Positions 7,528 through 14,963 of a stretch of DNA of 35,168 nt are shown piece after piece. A model generated the notes under the pieces. That model was given only the letters and a program-made list of their open reading frames with translations. It was not told where the DNA came from and did not search any database. The position numbers and the translations under genes are program-made. Positions within the stretch are counted from its first letter, which is position 1. Each line of letters starts with the position of its first letter. The DNA comes from an uncultured Oscillochloris sp. (GTDB lineage Bacteria > Chloroflexota > Chloroflexia > Chloroflexales > Chloroflexaceae): the NCBI GenBank assembly GCA_903920315.1, contig CAIXLU010000527.1, positions 1-35,168 on the forward strand, in the 5' to 3' direction.

Positions 7528-9849
7528 ATGTCGTTCTTCCTGCAATACCCTTGGCTGATCCCGGCGCTGCCGTTGTTTGGCTTCGCGCTGATCACCTTCA
7601 CGCCGCTGCGCCAAAGCAAGTCGGCTAGCACGTGGACGGCCACCGGCCTGATGCTGGTCGCTACGCTGTTGGCCCTTGGTCTGCTCGCTGCGGTGGCCGG
7701 GTCGCCTACCCACGCGGAGTCCGCCGGTGCGGCTGTTGGCGAACCTGCCGGTGATTCCGCTGGTGCGGCTGCTGGCACGGGTCACGGTGAGTCCGCCGGT
7801 ACGGCTGCTGGTACGGGTCACGGTGCGGTTGCTGGCGATACCACCAGTGAGCCTACCCACAAGAGCTTCGCCTTCCCGGCTCCCGCCGTGGTTCAGCGCT
7901 TCGAGTGGGCGCCCGCTGGATCATCCACCTTTGCGATGGGCGTGTACATCGACTCGCCTGTGGCTGTGATGCTGGCGATGGTCACCATCGCCGCAACCTG
8001 CATCCACCTCTTCTCGATTGGCTACATGGCCAGCAACCCGCGCCAGAGCCGCTTCTTCAGCTTTATCTCGCTCTTCACCTCGGCGATGTTGCTGATGACG
8101 ATGGCCGACAACCTGCTGCTCTTCTTCATGGCCTGGGAGATCATGGGTCTCTGCTCGTACCTGCTGATCGGCTTTCTTTATGAACGCCCCCAGGCATACC
8201 GCGCTGCCGTTAAGGCGTTCATCACCACGCGCATCGGCGATGTGCTGATGTTGCTCGGCCTCGTCTACCTGTGGACGCAGGCGGGTAGCCTGGCCCTGGG
8301 TACCGGCGAGGGCGAAATCTTTAACCCCGAGTTCCTCAAGCGCATTGGGGAGACAACAAACGCTCTGGGCATGAGCCACGCCAGCGGGATCGCCCTGCTG
8401 ATCTTCTGTGGCACCATTGGCAAATCGGCCCAGTTCCCGCTGCACGTCTGGCTACCCGACGCGATGGAGGGGCCGACCCCGGTGTCGGCACTCATTCACG
8501 CTGCCACGATGGTGGCCGCTGGCGTTTTCCTGGTTGCCCGCACCTACCCGATCTTCCAGGCCGACGATGGCACGACCCTACAGGTAGTGGCGTTTATCGG
8601 CGCGTTTACCGCACTGTTTGCGGCCAGCATCGCCGTGGCTCAGTACGATATTAAGCGCATCCTGGCCTACAGTACACTCAGCCAACTCGGCTTTATGGTC
8701 GCCGCCCTCGGCATTGGCGGCTGGGTGGCTGGGATGTTCCATCTGCTCACTCACGCCTTCTTTAAGGCACTGCTCTTCCTCGGTTCGGGCGCGATCATCC
8801 ACGCGATGGAGGGAACAACCGCCATCGAGAAGCTGCATCACAGCGATGAGTACGCCGCTCAGCAGACCGCGCAGGACATCCGTAATATGGGTGGCCTACG
8901 TACAAAGCTGCCCTGGACGTTCTGGACCTACTCGATTGGCTACCTGGCTCTGGCCGGGATCGTGCCTTTCGCTGGTTTCTGGAGCAAGGACGAGATCCTG
9001 GCCCACGCGGCGGAGGATGGCAACTTTGTGGTCTATGGCGTGCTGACCCTGGCGGCCTTCCTGACAGCCTTCTATATGACTCGCCAGTGGCTGCTGGTCT
9101 TTTTCGGCACCTTCCGTGGCGAGAAGCCAGTGGCCTTTGTGAACACGGAGTTGCACGTTGGGCACGATGATCACCTCGGACACGATGATCACGCAGGCCA
9201 CGCGAGCCACACCGATGCCCACGCTGACCACAGTCCTTGGCACGAGTCGCCGACGATGACGGCGGCGCTGGTGGTGTTGGCCAGTTTCGCGCTAACGGCG
9301 GGATTCTTCAACCTGCCCTTTGATATTCCCGGTGGCTTTTGGCTCACCCACCTGTGGAGTCAAGAGCCAGCGGAGATCAATTGGCTGGTGGCCAGTGTCT
9401 CGCTGGTGGTGGCGCTATCGGGCATCGGCATTGGCTGGCTCGCCTACCGCAACGCTTTCGGTGCGGCTCAGGACACTGACCCACTCAACGCACGGGTGCC
9501 CGGCATGTTCCGCCTGCTGAACGAGAAGTATCGCGTTGATGAGCTGTACGCCGCCAGCTTTGGCCGAGTCACGAACGCTCTGGCGTTGGCGTGGGCTTTC
9601 ATTGACCGCGCTCTGCTGAACGGGATTGTGGATGGTGTGGGCAAGCTGACGCTCTTCGTCAGCCAGGTGAACTTCATTATTGACGACACCTTGCTCAACG
9701 ATGGCCCCGACGCCCTGGCCAGTGGGACGAATGCGGCTGGCCGACAAACCCGTCGCCTCCAGACAGGGAAGGCCCAGGACTACATTGCCTATGTGTTTGC
9801 CGGTACCCTCGCCCTGGCGATGCTCTATCTGTATGTGATTAAGAAGTAG
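7528..9849 (+). CDS. nuoL: NADH-quinone oxidoreductase subunit L
   Basis: NuoL is the distal antiporter-like proton-pumping subunit. ATG 7528 (AGAGGA 4 nt upstream, protein MSFFLQYPWLIP) is preferred over ATG 7453, whose extra 25 residues come from repeat DNA. The product is 773 residues, longer than the usual 600-680. Pumping residues are intact: E in FMAWEIMG, K in GTIGKSAQFPLHVWLP, H in ALIHAATMV and K in GFWSKDEIL. Three parts enlarge it: a Gly/Ala/Ser/Glu loop (about 57-113), a His-rich loop before HESP (about 538-573, ten His), and a longer lateral helix. In that helix, residues 692-698 (IDRALLN) are echoed at 718-724 (IDDTLLN) before RRLQTG. The TAG stop lies inside the following repeat. 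Confidence 0.97.
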   Translation: MSFFLQYPWLIPALPLFGFALITFTPLRQSKSASTWTATGLMLVATLLALGLLAAVAGSPTHAESAGAAVGEPAGDSAGAAAGTGHGESAGTAAGTGHGAVAGDTTSEPTHKSFAFPAPAVVQRFEWAPAGSSTFAMGVYIDSPVAVMLAMVTIAATCIHLFSIGYMASNPRQSRFFSFISLFTSAMLLMTMADNLLLFFMAWEIMGLCSYLLIGFLYERPQAYRAAVKAFITTRIGDVLMLLGLVYLWTQAGSLALGTGEGEIFNPEFLKRIGETTNALGMSHASGIALLIFCGTIGKSAQFPLHVWLPDAMEGPTPVSALIHAATMVAAGVFLVARTYPIFQADDGTTLQVVAFIGAFTALFAASIAVAQYDIKRILAYSTLSQLGFMVAALGIGGWVAGMFHLLTHAFFKALLFLGSGAIIHAMEGTTAIEKLHHSDEYAAQQTAQDIRNMGGLRTKLPWTFWTYSIGYLALAGIVPFAGFWSKDEILAHAAEDGNFVVYGVLTLAAFLTAFYMTRQWLLVFFGTFRGEKPVAFVNTELHVGHDDHLGHDDHAGHASHTDAHADHSPWHESPTMTAALVVLASFALTAGFFNLPFDIPGGFWLTHLWSQEPAEINWLVASVSLVVALSGIGIGWLAYRNAFGAAQDTDPLNARVPGMFRLLNEKYRVDELYAASFGRVTNALALAWAFIDRALLNGIVDGVGKLTLFVSQVNFIIDDTLLNDGPDALASGTNAAGRQTRRLQTGKAQDYIAYVFAGTLALAMLYLYVIKK

Positions 9850-9863
9850 GGACGCCCCGCCGA

Positions 9864-9923
9864 GTAGAGACGCCCCGCTAGGGCGTCTCTACGACGCATC
9901 GCTGAGGCGTCGTAGAGACGCCC
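9864..9923. repeat. Triple-arm GTAGAGACGCCC repeat between nuoL and nuoM
   Basis: Three arms compete. The middle arm (9881-9897) pairs with the left arm 9864-9875 over 12 perfect bp with a 5-nt loop. Alternatively it pairs with the right arm 9907-9923 over 17 perfect bp with a 9-nt loop. The two hairpins are mutually exclusive. The second ends 18 nt before the nuoM start. Similar in base sequence to the GTAGGGGC family. Confidence 0.8.
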
Positions 9924-9941
9924 GAACCCGATGGGATTGAT

Positions 9942-11609
9942 ATGAACCTGCCCGCATACCTTATGCCTTCGCCGGATGGCGTACCGTGGCTGACGCTGCT
10001 GCTGCTGTCTCCCCTGCTAGGCATGGTTCTGGTCGGCCTCGCTGGTGCGCTGCGTTGGGATGATCGCCTGGTGAAGATCGGGGTTGCCGCATGGATGGGC
10101 CTACCAATGGCGATTGCCATCGTGGTAGCGGCTGGCTTTGCGTCTACGGCAACATCTGACGGACAGGGACTCGTGCAGTTTGTTGAGAAGATTCCCTGGA
10201 TCCAGGCTATCCGTGTGGACTATTTCCTGGGCGTGGATGGGCTGAGTCTGCCGCTGGTGCTGCTCACGGTGGTGATGGCTCCTCTGGCGGTTGCGGCCTC
10301 ATGGAGTGTGACCGAGCGGGTCAAGACGCACTTCGCCATGCTGCTGCTGCTTGAGGCGGCGATGCTCGGTTATTTCCTGGCACTCAACTTCTTCTTCTTC
10401 TTCATCTTCTGGGAATTCAGCCTAGTGCCGGCCTTCTTCCTCATCCAGCTCTGGGGCAGGGAGAACCGCACCTACGCTGCCTTTAAGTTCTTTATCTACA
10501 CGATGGCGGGATCGGTGGGCCTGCTGCTGCTCTTCCAGGTACTCTACCTGGCCACCCGCAGCGCCGGCGCACCCACCTTCGACCTGATCACCCTCGGGCG
10601 GCTCGGTCAGGGTCTTGCAGTGGAGGGGACTCAGGGCAATCTGCGCGACATCATCTTCGCCTATGTAGAGAAGCTGGGCCTGACAGCCTCCCTCGGGCGC
10701 TACCCACTGCTCTATACGAGCATTGCCTTCTGGGCGATATTCGTCGCCTTCGCGATCAAGCTGGCAGTCTGGCCCTTCCACACCTGGCTGCCCGATGCCT
10801 ATAGTCAGGCTCCGCTGGCTGGTTCGATCATGCTGTCGGCGGTGATGAGCAAGATGGGCGCCTACGGCATGCTGCGCATTCTGCTGCCGCTGGTTCCCGA
10901 CGCGGCCCAATACTTCGCCCCGGTGATGGGTGCCCTGGCTCTGGTGGGCATTGTGGCCGGTGCCTTCGGTGCCCTGGCCAATGTGGACGGCGATATTAAA
11001 CGACTGATCGCCTACACCAGTATCAACCACATGGGCTACGTGATGCTGGCGATTGCGGCGGCCGCCGCCGCACCCGGTGGAGCAACGCAAGACTCGCGGG
11101 CGATTGCGATCAATGGTGCCCTGATGCAAATGGTGGCCCACGGCCTGAGTACCGGCGTCCTGTTCTACCTGGCTGGGCTGCTGCACGCACGCACCGGAAG
11201 CTGGAATCTGAGTGGTCTCGGTGGCCTGCGCACGGTGGCCCCCACCTTCGCTGGCGTGATGGGTCTGGCCATGTTTGCGAACCTGGGCCTGCCCGGATTG
11301 GCAGGCTTCCTCGGCGAATTCTTCATCTTCCGAGGGGCGTGGGCTACCCTGCCACTCTTCACCAACCTGGCGGTGATCGGCCTGATCATCACCGCCCTAG
11401 CCCTGTTGCTGATGTTCCAGCGTATCTTCCTTGGACCGGCAGGAAAGGCCGCCCACGGGTTTACCGACCTGCATCCGGCTGAGCTATGGACGACCGTGCC
11501 CTTCCTGGCAGCCCTGCTCTTCTTCGGCGTCTACCCGGCCCCGATCATGAACCTGTTTAACGCCACCGCAACTCAGTTGGTGGCAGTGTTCCAGCGCGTC
11601 CTTTCGTGA
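9942..11609 (+). CDS. nuoM: NADH-quinone oxidoreductase subunit M, copy 1
   Basis: NuoM is an antiporter-like proton-pumping subunit located between NuoN and NuoL. The 555-residue product has about 14 hydrophobic helices and all the key charges: E in FIFWEFSLVPAFF (TM5), K273 in FAIKLAVWPFHTW (TM7), K in AVMSKMGAYG (TM8) and E in GFLGEFFIF (TM12). It is longer than most NuoM (about 500). The ribosome binding site GATGGGAT is weak. It is followed by a second, divergent NuoM gene with only repeat DNA between them. Confidence 0.96.
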   Translation: MNLPAYLMPSPDGVPWLTLLLLSPLLGMVLVGLAGALRWDDRLVKIGVAAWMGLPMAIAIVVAAGFASTATSDGQGLVQFVEKIPWIQAIRVDYFLGVDGLSLPLVLLTVVMAPLAVAASWSVTERVKTHFAMLLLLEAAMLGYFLALNFFFFFIFWEFSLVPAFFLIQLWGRENRTYAAFKFFIYTMAGSVGLLLLFQVLYLATRSAGAPTFDLITLGRLGQGLAVEGTQGNLRDIIFAYVEKLGLTASLGRYPLLYTSIAFWAIFVAFAIKLAVWPFHTWLPDAYSQAPLAGSIMLSAVMSKMGAYGMLRILLPLVPDAAQYFAPVMGALALVGIVAGAFGALANVDGDIKRLIAYTSINHMGYVMLAIAAAAAAPGGATQDSRAIAINGALMQMVAHGLSTGVLFYLAGLLHARTGSWNLSGLGGLRTVAPTFAGVMGLAMFANLGLPGLAGFLGEFFIFRGAWATLPLFTNLAVIGLIITALALLLMFQRIFLGPAGKAAHGFTDLHPAELWTTVPFLAALLFFGVYPAPIMNLFNATATQLVAVFQRVLS

Positions 11610-11610
11610 G

Positions 11611-11695
11611 ATTGTGGATTGTGGATTGTGGGTTGTGGATTGTGGATTGCAGACACTGCACCAATCCACAATCCACAATCCACAATCTGCAATCA
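11611..11695. repeat. ATTGTGG tandem and inverted repeat between the two nuoM genes
   Basis: After the first nuoM stop come five or six units of ATTGTGG (some GTTGTGG), then a spacer, then CAATCCACAATCCACAAT in inverse orientation. The block can fold into a long hairpin of 18 bp or more. It belongs to the family seen at 1129-1297. Read in frame with the second nuoM it would encode a spurious N terminus (MDCGLWVVDCGL), which is rejected. Confidence 0.85.
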
Positions 11696-11709
11696 TTAGA
11701 GTGAGCCAT

Positions 11710-13224
11710 ATGGGCCTGATCACCCTCTCAAACACCATCCCCTGGCTGAGCCTGATATGGCTGAGCCTGCTCGTGCCGACGCTGCTGATTGCCGCCATCC
11801 CGAGCAGCCAGAAGACTCTGATGCGTGTGGTCGGCACGGGGTTCGCCTTCATATCGCTGGTGCTGTCGGTGCTGGTCTTCGTGGGTTATAGCCCAGATGT
11901 CGGCGGCTTCCAGTTTGTTGAGCGACTCGATTGGATGCCTCAACTTGGCATCTCCTACTTGCTTGGTGTTGACGGGATCAGCCTGGCGATGCTGGTACTC
12001 AACGGGGTGGTGATCTTCACAGGCGCGCTGATGAGCTGGAACATTGATAACCGCACCAAAGAATACTGGGTGCTGCTACTGCTTCTCACCACCGGCGTTT
12101 ATGGGGTATTCGTCTCCCTGGACATGTTCCTCTTCTTTGTCTTCTACGAACTGGCTGTGCTGCCGATGTACCTGCTGATTGGCATCTGGGGCAGCACGCG
12201 CAAAGAGTACGGAGCGATGAAGCTGACCATGTTTTTGATGGCGGGCAGCGCCCTGGCGATCATCGGGATGCTGGCGATCTACTTCGGCAGCGGATTGCGC
12301 ACCTTCGACATGACCGTGCTGGCCCGCAATGTGACCATGTCGGCTGAACTGCAGCGGATCTTCTTCCCGCCGCTCTTCCTCGGTTTCGCCGTGCTGGCCG
12401 GCATGTTCCCCTTCCACACATGGAGCCCCACCGGCCACGTGGCCGCGCCCACGGCGGTGAGTATGCTCCACGCCGGTGTGTTGATGAAGCTGGGAGCCTA
12501 TGGCTGTCTGCGCGCCGCGATGTGGCTGATGCCCAGCGGTGCCCACGACTGGCTGCCGATCTTCGCCGTCATGACCATTCTGAATGTGGTCTATGGGGCA
12601 ACCATTGCGATGGCCCAGCGTGACGCCAAGTACATTATTGGCTACTCGTCGGTGAGCCACATGGGTCTGGTGATGATGGGTCTGGCCACCGGCACGCAGA
12701 TCGCACTGCTCGGCGCGGTGCTGCAAATGTTCGCCCACGGCGTGATGACCGCCCTCTTCTTCTCGGTGGTCGGGCGCATGGTCTACGAGCGCACCCACAC
12801 CCGCCAACTGCCGGAACTGGGGGGGCTGGGTAAAGTGATGCCCTTCGCGGCGGTGATGTTCATCCTGGGCGGGCTCTCCTCGATGGGCATGCCCGGTTTC
12901 GCCGGGTTCTGGGCCGAGTTCAATATCTTCATCGGCGTCTGGGAGAAATACCCGCTGATTGCCGTGATTGCCGCGATCTCCATCCCGATCACCGGAGCCT
13001 ACATCCTGCGCGCCGTCTACGCCGTCTTCTTTGCCGAGGTGAAGAATCCTGAGTTTCTGCATCTGCCCAAGCTGACGTGGCAAGAGTACACGGGGGCGAC
13101 AATCCTAGCGACCATTCTGATCGCTGTTGGGCTCTTCCCGTCGGTGCTGACTGAGGTGATCAATATGGGCGTCGCGCCGATTGCCCAGCAGCTCAACGAT
13201 GTGGTCGTGGCCGTTCGTCCGTAA
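11710..13224 (+). CDS. nuoM: NADH-quinone oxidoreductase subunit M, copy 2
   Basis: A second NuoM-type antiporter-like subunit of 504 residues, starting [12 protein letters not shown] at ATG 11710 behind TAGAGTGAG. The in-frame ATG 11614 lies in repeat DNA and is rejected. It has E in [14 protein letters not shown] (TM5), K in [14 protein letters not shown] (TM8) and E in GFWAEFNIF (TM12). The TM7 lysine expected five residues before PFHTW is absent: the position is L229 in [13 protein letters not shown]. Copy 1 keeps this lysine. The two copies are clearly divergent, so this is an old duplication or separate subfamily. Adjacent dual nuoM genes mark complex I types with a fourth pumping-type subunit. 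Confidence 0.95.
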   Translation: MGLITLSNTIPWLSLIWLSLLVPTLLIAAIPSSQKTLMRVVGTGFAFISLVLSVLVFVGYSPDVGGFQFVERLDWMPQLGISYLLGVDGISLAMLVLNGVVIFTGALMSWNIDNRTKEYWVLLLLLTTGVYGVFVSLDMFLFFVFYELAVLPMYLLIGIWGSTRKEYGAMKLTMFLMAGSALAIIGMLAIYFGSGLRTFDMTVLARNVTMSAELQRIFFPPLFLGFAVLAGMFPFHTWSPTGHVAAPTAVSMLHAGVLMKLGAYGCLRAAMWLMPSGAHDWLPIFAVMTILNVVYGATIAMAQRDAKYIIGYSSVSHMGLVMMGLATGTQIALLGAVLQMFAHGVMTALFFSVVGRMVYERTHTRQLPELGGLGKVMPFAAVMFILGGLSSMGMPGFAGFWAEFNIFIGVWEKYPLIAVIAAISIPITGAYILRAVYAVFFAEVKNPEFLHLPKLTWQEYTGATILATILIAVGLFPSVLTEVINMGVAPIAQQLNDVVVAVRP

Positions 13225-13271
13225 ACAGGAGCAGGGTTTGGGGCATCGCCCCGATAATAAAGGTAGTGAAG

Positions 13272-14876
13272 ATGTTTCAGATCACCGACGTCCCGCGCAT
13301 CTTGCCGGAAATCCTGCTGCTGGTGCTGGCCCTGCTCGTGCTTGGCTCCGATATCTTTGAGCGCTGGGCGAACAACGACGCGGCGAGGCTTGAGCGGGTA
13401 CGTGCCTCGGCTCAGCTTACCGCGATTGGCCTAGGACTGATTTTTGTCATCGCTCTGGTGCAGAGTGGCTATGTGTACAAGCTGCCCGATACGGTGCCGG
13501 TAAATTTCCTCACGAACATCCTGCGTAACTTGCAGTCTGGTGGCCCTGGACAGGCACCGATCATCGGCGCGTTTGCTACCGACGACCTGACCATGATCTC
13601 CCGGCTCGTCTTCATTGGTGCAGCGTTCCTTACGAGCTTGCTCTGCCTGGACGACTATCCTTCCAGCAACCCGGCTGAGTTCTACGCCCTGATTATCTTC
13701 TCGACGCTGGGTATGTGCCTCATGGCGGGTGCCACCGAGTTGGTGATGATTTTCCTGGGTGTGGAGATGACCTCCATCCCGCTCTACATCCTGGCCGGTT
13801 ACTTCAGCAGCGAGGCCCGCTCGTCGGAGTCGGGGATGAAGTACCTGCTCTTTGGCGCGATGTCGTCGGCCATTCTGCTCTACGGTATGAGCCTGGTTTA
13901 CGGCTTTGCGGCCAACGCGGTAGGTGGCAACGGCGTAGCCAATGATCTGACTCAACTGAGCAGGATCGCTGCACTCTCGAAGCAGGGTGGCCCCTTGCTC
14001 ACGTTGAGCATGATCTTGATCATCGCCGGGATAGGCTATAAGGTGGCGGTGGTTCCCTTCCACGGCTGGTCGCCCGATGTGTACCAGGGAGCGCCCACGC
14101 CGGTGACGGCCTTCATCTCCACAGCATCGAAGGCGGCTGGCTTCATCGTCCTCTTCCGCCTGCTCACCGTCGCCTTCCCCAGACTCTCCGGCTCGGCCAT
14201 CCTGGATGCGAATCTGGGGGGCTGGACAAGCCTGCTGGCTCTGCTGGCTCTGCTCACGCTGATTGTGGGTAATCTGGCAGCCTTGCCGCAAACGAACGCG
14301 AAGCGCCTGCTAGCCTACTCTAGCATCGCTCAGGCTGGGTTCATCCTGCTCGGGCTGATCGCCTGGGCCGCGCCCCAGGCGTTTGATCGCAACCAGGGCA
14401 CCGCGTCTCTGCTCTACTATCTGGTGGTCTATACACTGACGAACGTCGGCGGCTTCGGCGCACTCTCGGCGATTAAGCTGGCTGTTGGTGGCGACGATGT
14501 CAGCGACCTGAACGGCTTGGCCCGGCGCAACCTGCCCCTGGCCGTTCTCTTCGCCTTCTGCGTCCTCTCACTCGCTGGCGTGCCGCCTCTGGCTGGATTT
14601 TTTGCCAAGTTCTATGTCTTTATGGTGGCCTGGCAAAGCGGGGCATGGTGGCTGGTGATTATCGCCTTGTTCACGACGATTGTGAGCCTCTACTACTACC
14701 TGCGGATGCTCAAGGCCATGTTTATCACCGCCCCGTCTAACGAGTCTCCTGTGGCTGTCCCCGCTGGAATTATGTCGGCTCTGGGTATTTCCGTCGCTGG
14801 CCTCGTGATCCTCGGCCTCTTCCCGAACCTTGTTCTGGGTATCCTCAGCCGTGTACAGACCGTCGCGGGGATGTAG
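13272..14876 (+). CDS. nuoN: NADH-quinone oxidoreductase subunit N
   Basis: NuoN is the antiporter-like subunit nearest NuoK. Key residues are present: E in [14 protein letters not shown] (TM5), K in [14 protein letters not shown] (TM7), K in STASKAAGF (TM8) and K in GFFAKFYVF (TM12). ATG 13272 is chosen because AAAGG (13259-13263) lies 8 nt upstream; GTG 13266 is too close to it. The product is 534 residues, a normal size. It is the last nuo gene; an 11-bp GC-rich hairpin follows within 45 nt. A short hairpin (GGGGC ATC GCCCC, about 13238-13250) lies in the gap before it. Confidence 0.97.
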   Translation: MFQITDVPRILPEILLLVLALLVLGSDIFERWANNDAARLERVRASAQLTAIGLGLIFVIALVQSGYVYKLPDTVPVNFLTNILRNLQSGGPGQAPIIGAFATDDLTMISRLVFIGAAFLTSLLCLDDYPSSNPAEFYALIIFSTLGMCLMAGATELVMIFLGVEMTSIPLYILAGYFSSEARSSESGMKYLLFGAMSSAILLYGMSLVYGFAANAVGGNGVANDLTQLSRIAALSKQGGPLLTLSMILIIAGIGYKVAVVPFHGWSPDVYQGAPTPVTAFISTASKAAGFIVLFRLLTVAFPRLSGSAILDANLGGWTSLLALLALLTLIVGNLAALPQTNAKRLLAYSSIAQAGFILLGLIAWAAPQAFDRNQGTASLLYYLVVYTLTNVGGFGALSAIKLAVGGDDVSDLNGLARRNLPLAVLFAFCVLSLAGVPPLAGFFAKFYVFMVAWQSGAWWLVIIALFTTIVSLYYYLRMLKAMFITAPSNESPVAVPAGIMSALGISVAGLVILGLFPNLVLGILSRVQTVAGM

Positions 14877-14917
14877 AACCAATATTTTTCGGCTAACGAT
14901 TCGCCCTCACCCCCCCG

Positions 14918-14944
14918 CCCCCTCTCCCGTTCTGGGAGAGGGGG
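14918..14944. terminator. GC hairpin after nuoN
   Basis: CCCCCTCTCCC (14918-14928) and GGGAGAGGGGG (14934-14944) form a perfect 11-bp stem with a GTTCT loop. No T-run follows, so it is not a classical intrinsic terminator. The C-rich flank resembles a dispersed Chloroflexota repeat. It marks the end of the nuo genes and may define the mRNA 3' end. Confidence 0.5.
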
Positions 14945-14963
14945 AGTCACATCACACATTTTC

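Noticed and set aside
11614-11709. N-terminal extension of the second NuoM (MDCGLWVVDCGL...)
   Set aside because: Encoded by the ATTGTGG repeat; the NuoM fold starts at ATG 11710, which has a weak but plausible ribosome binding site.
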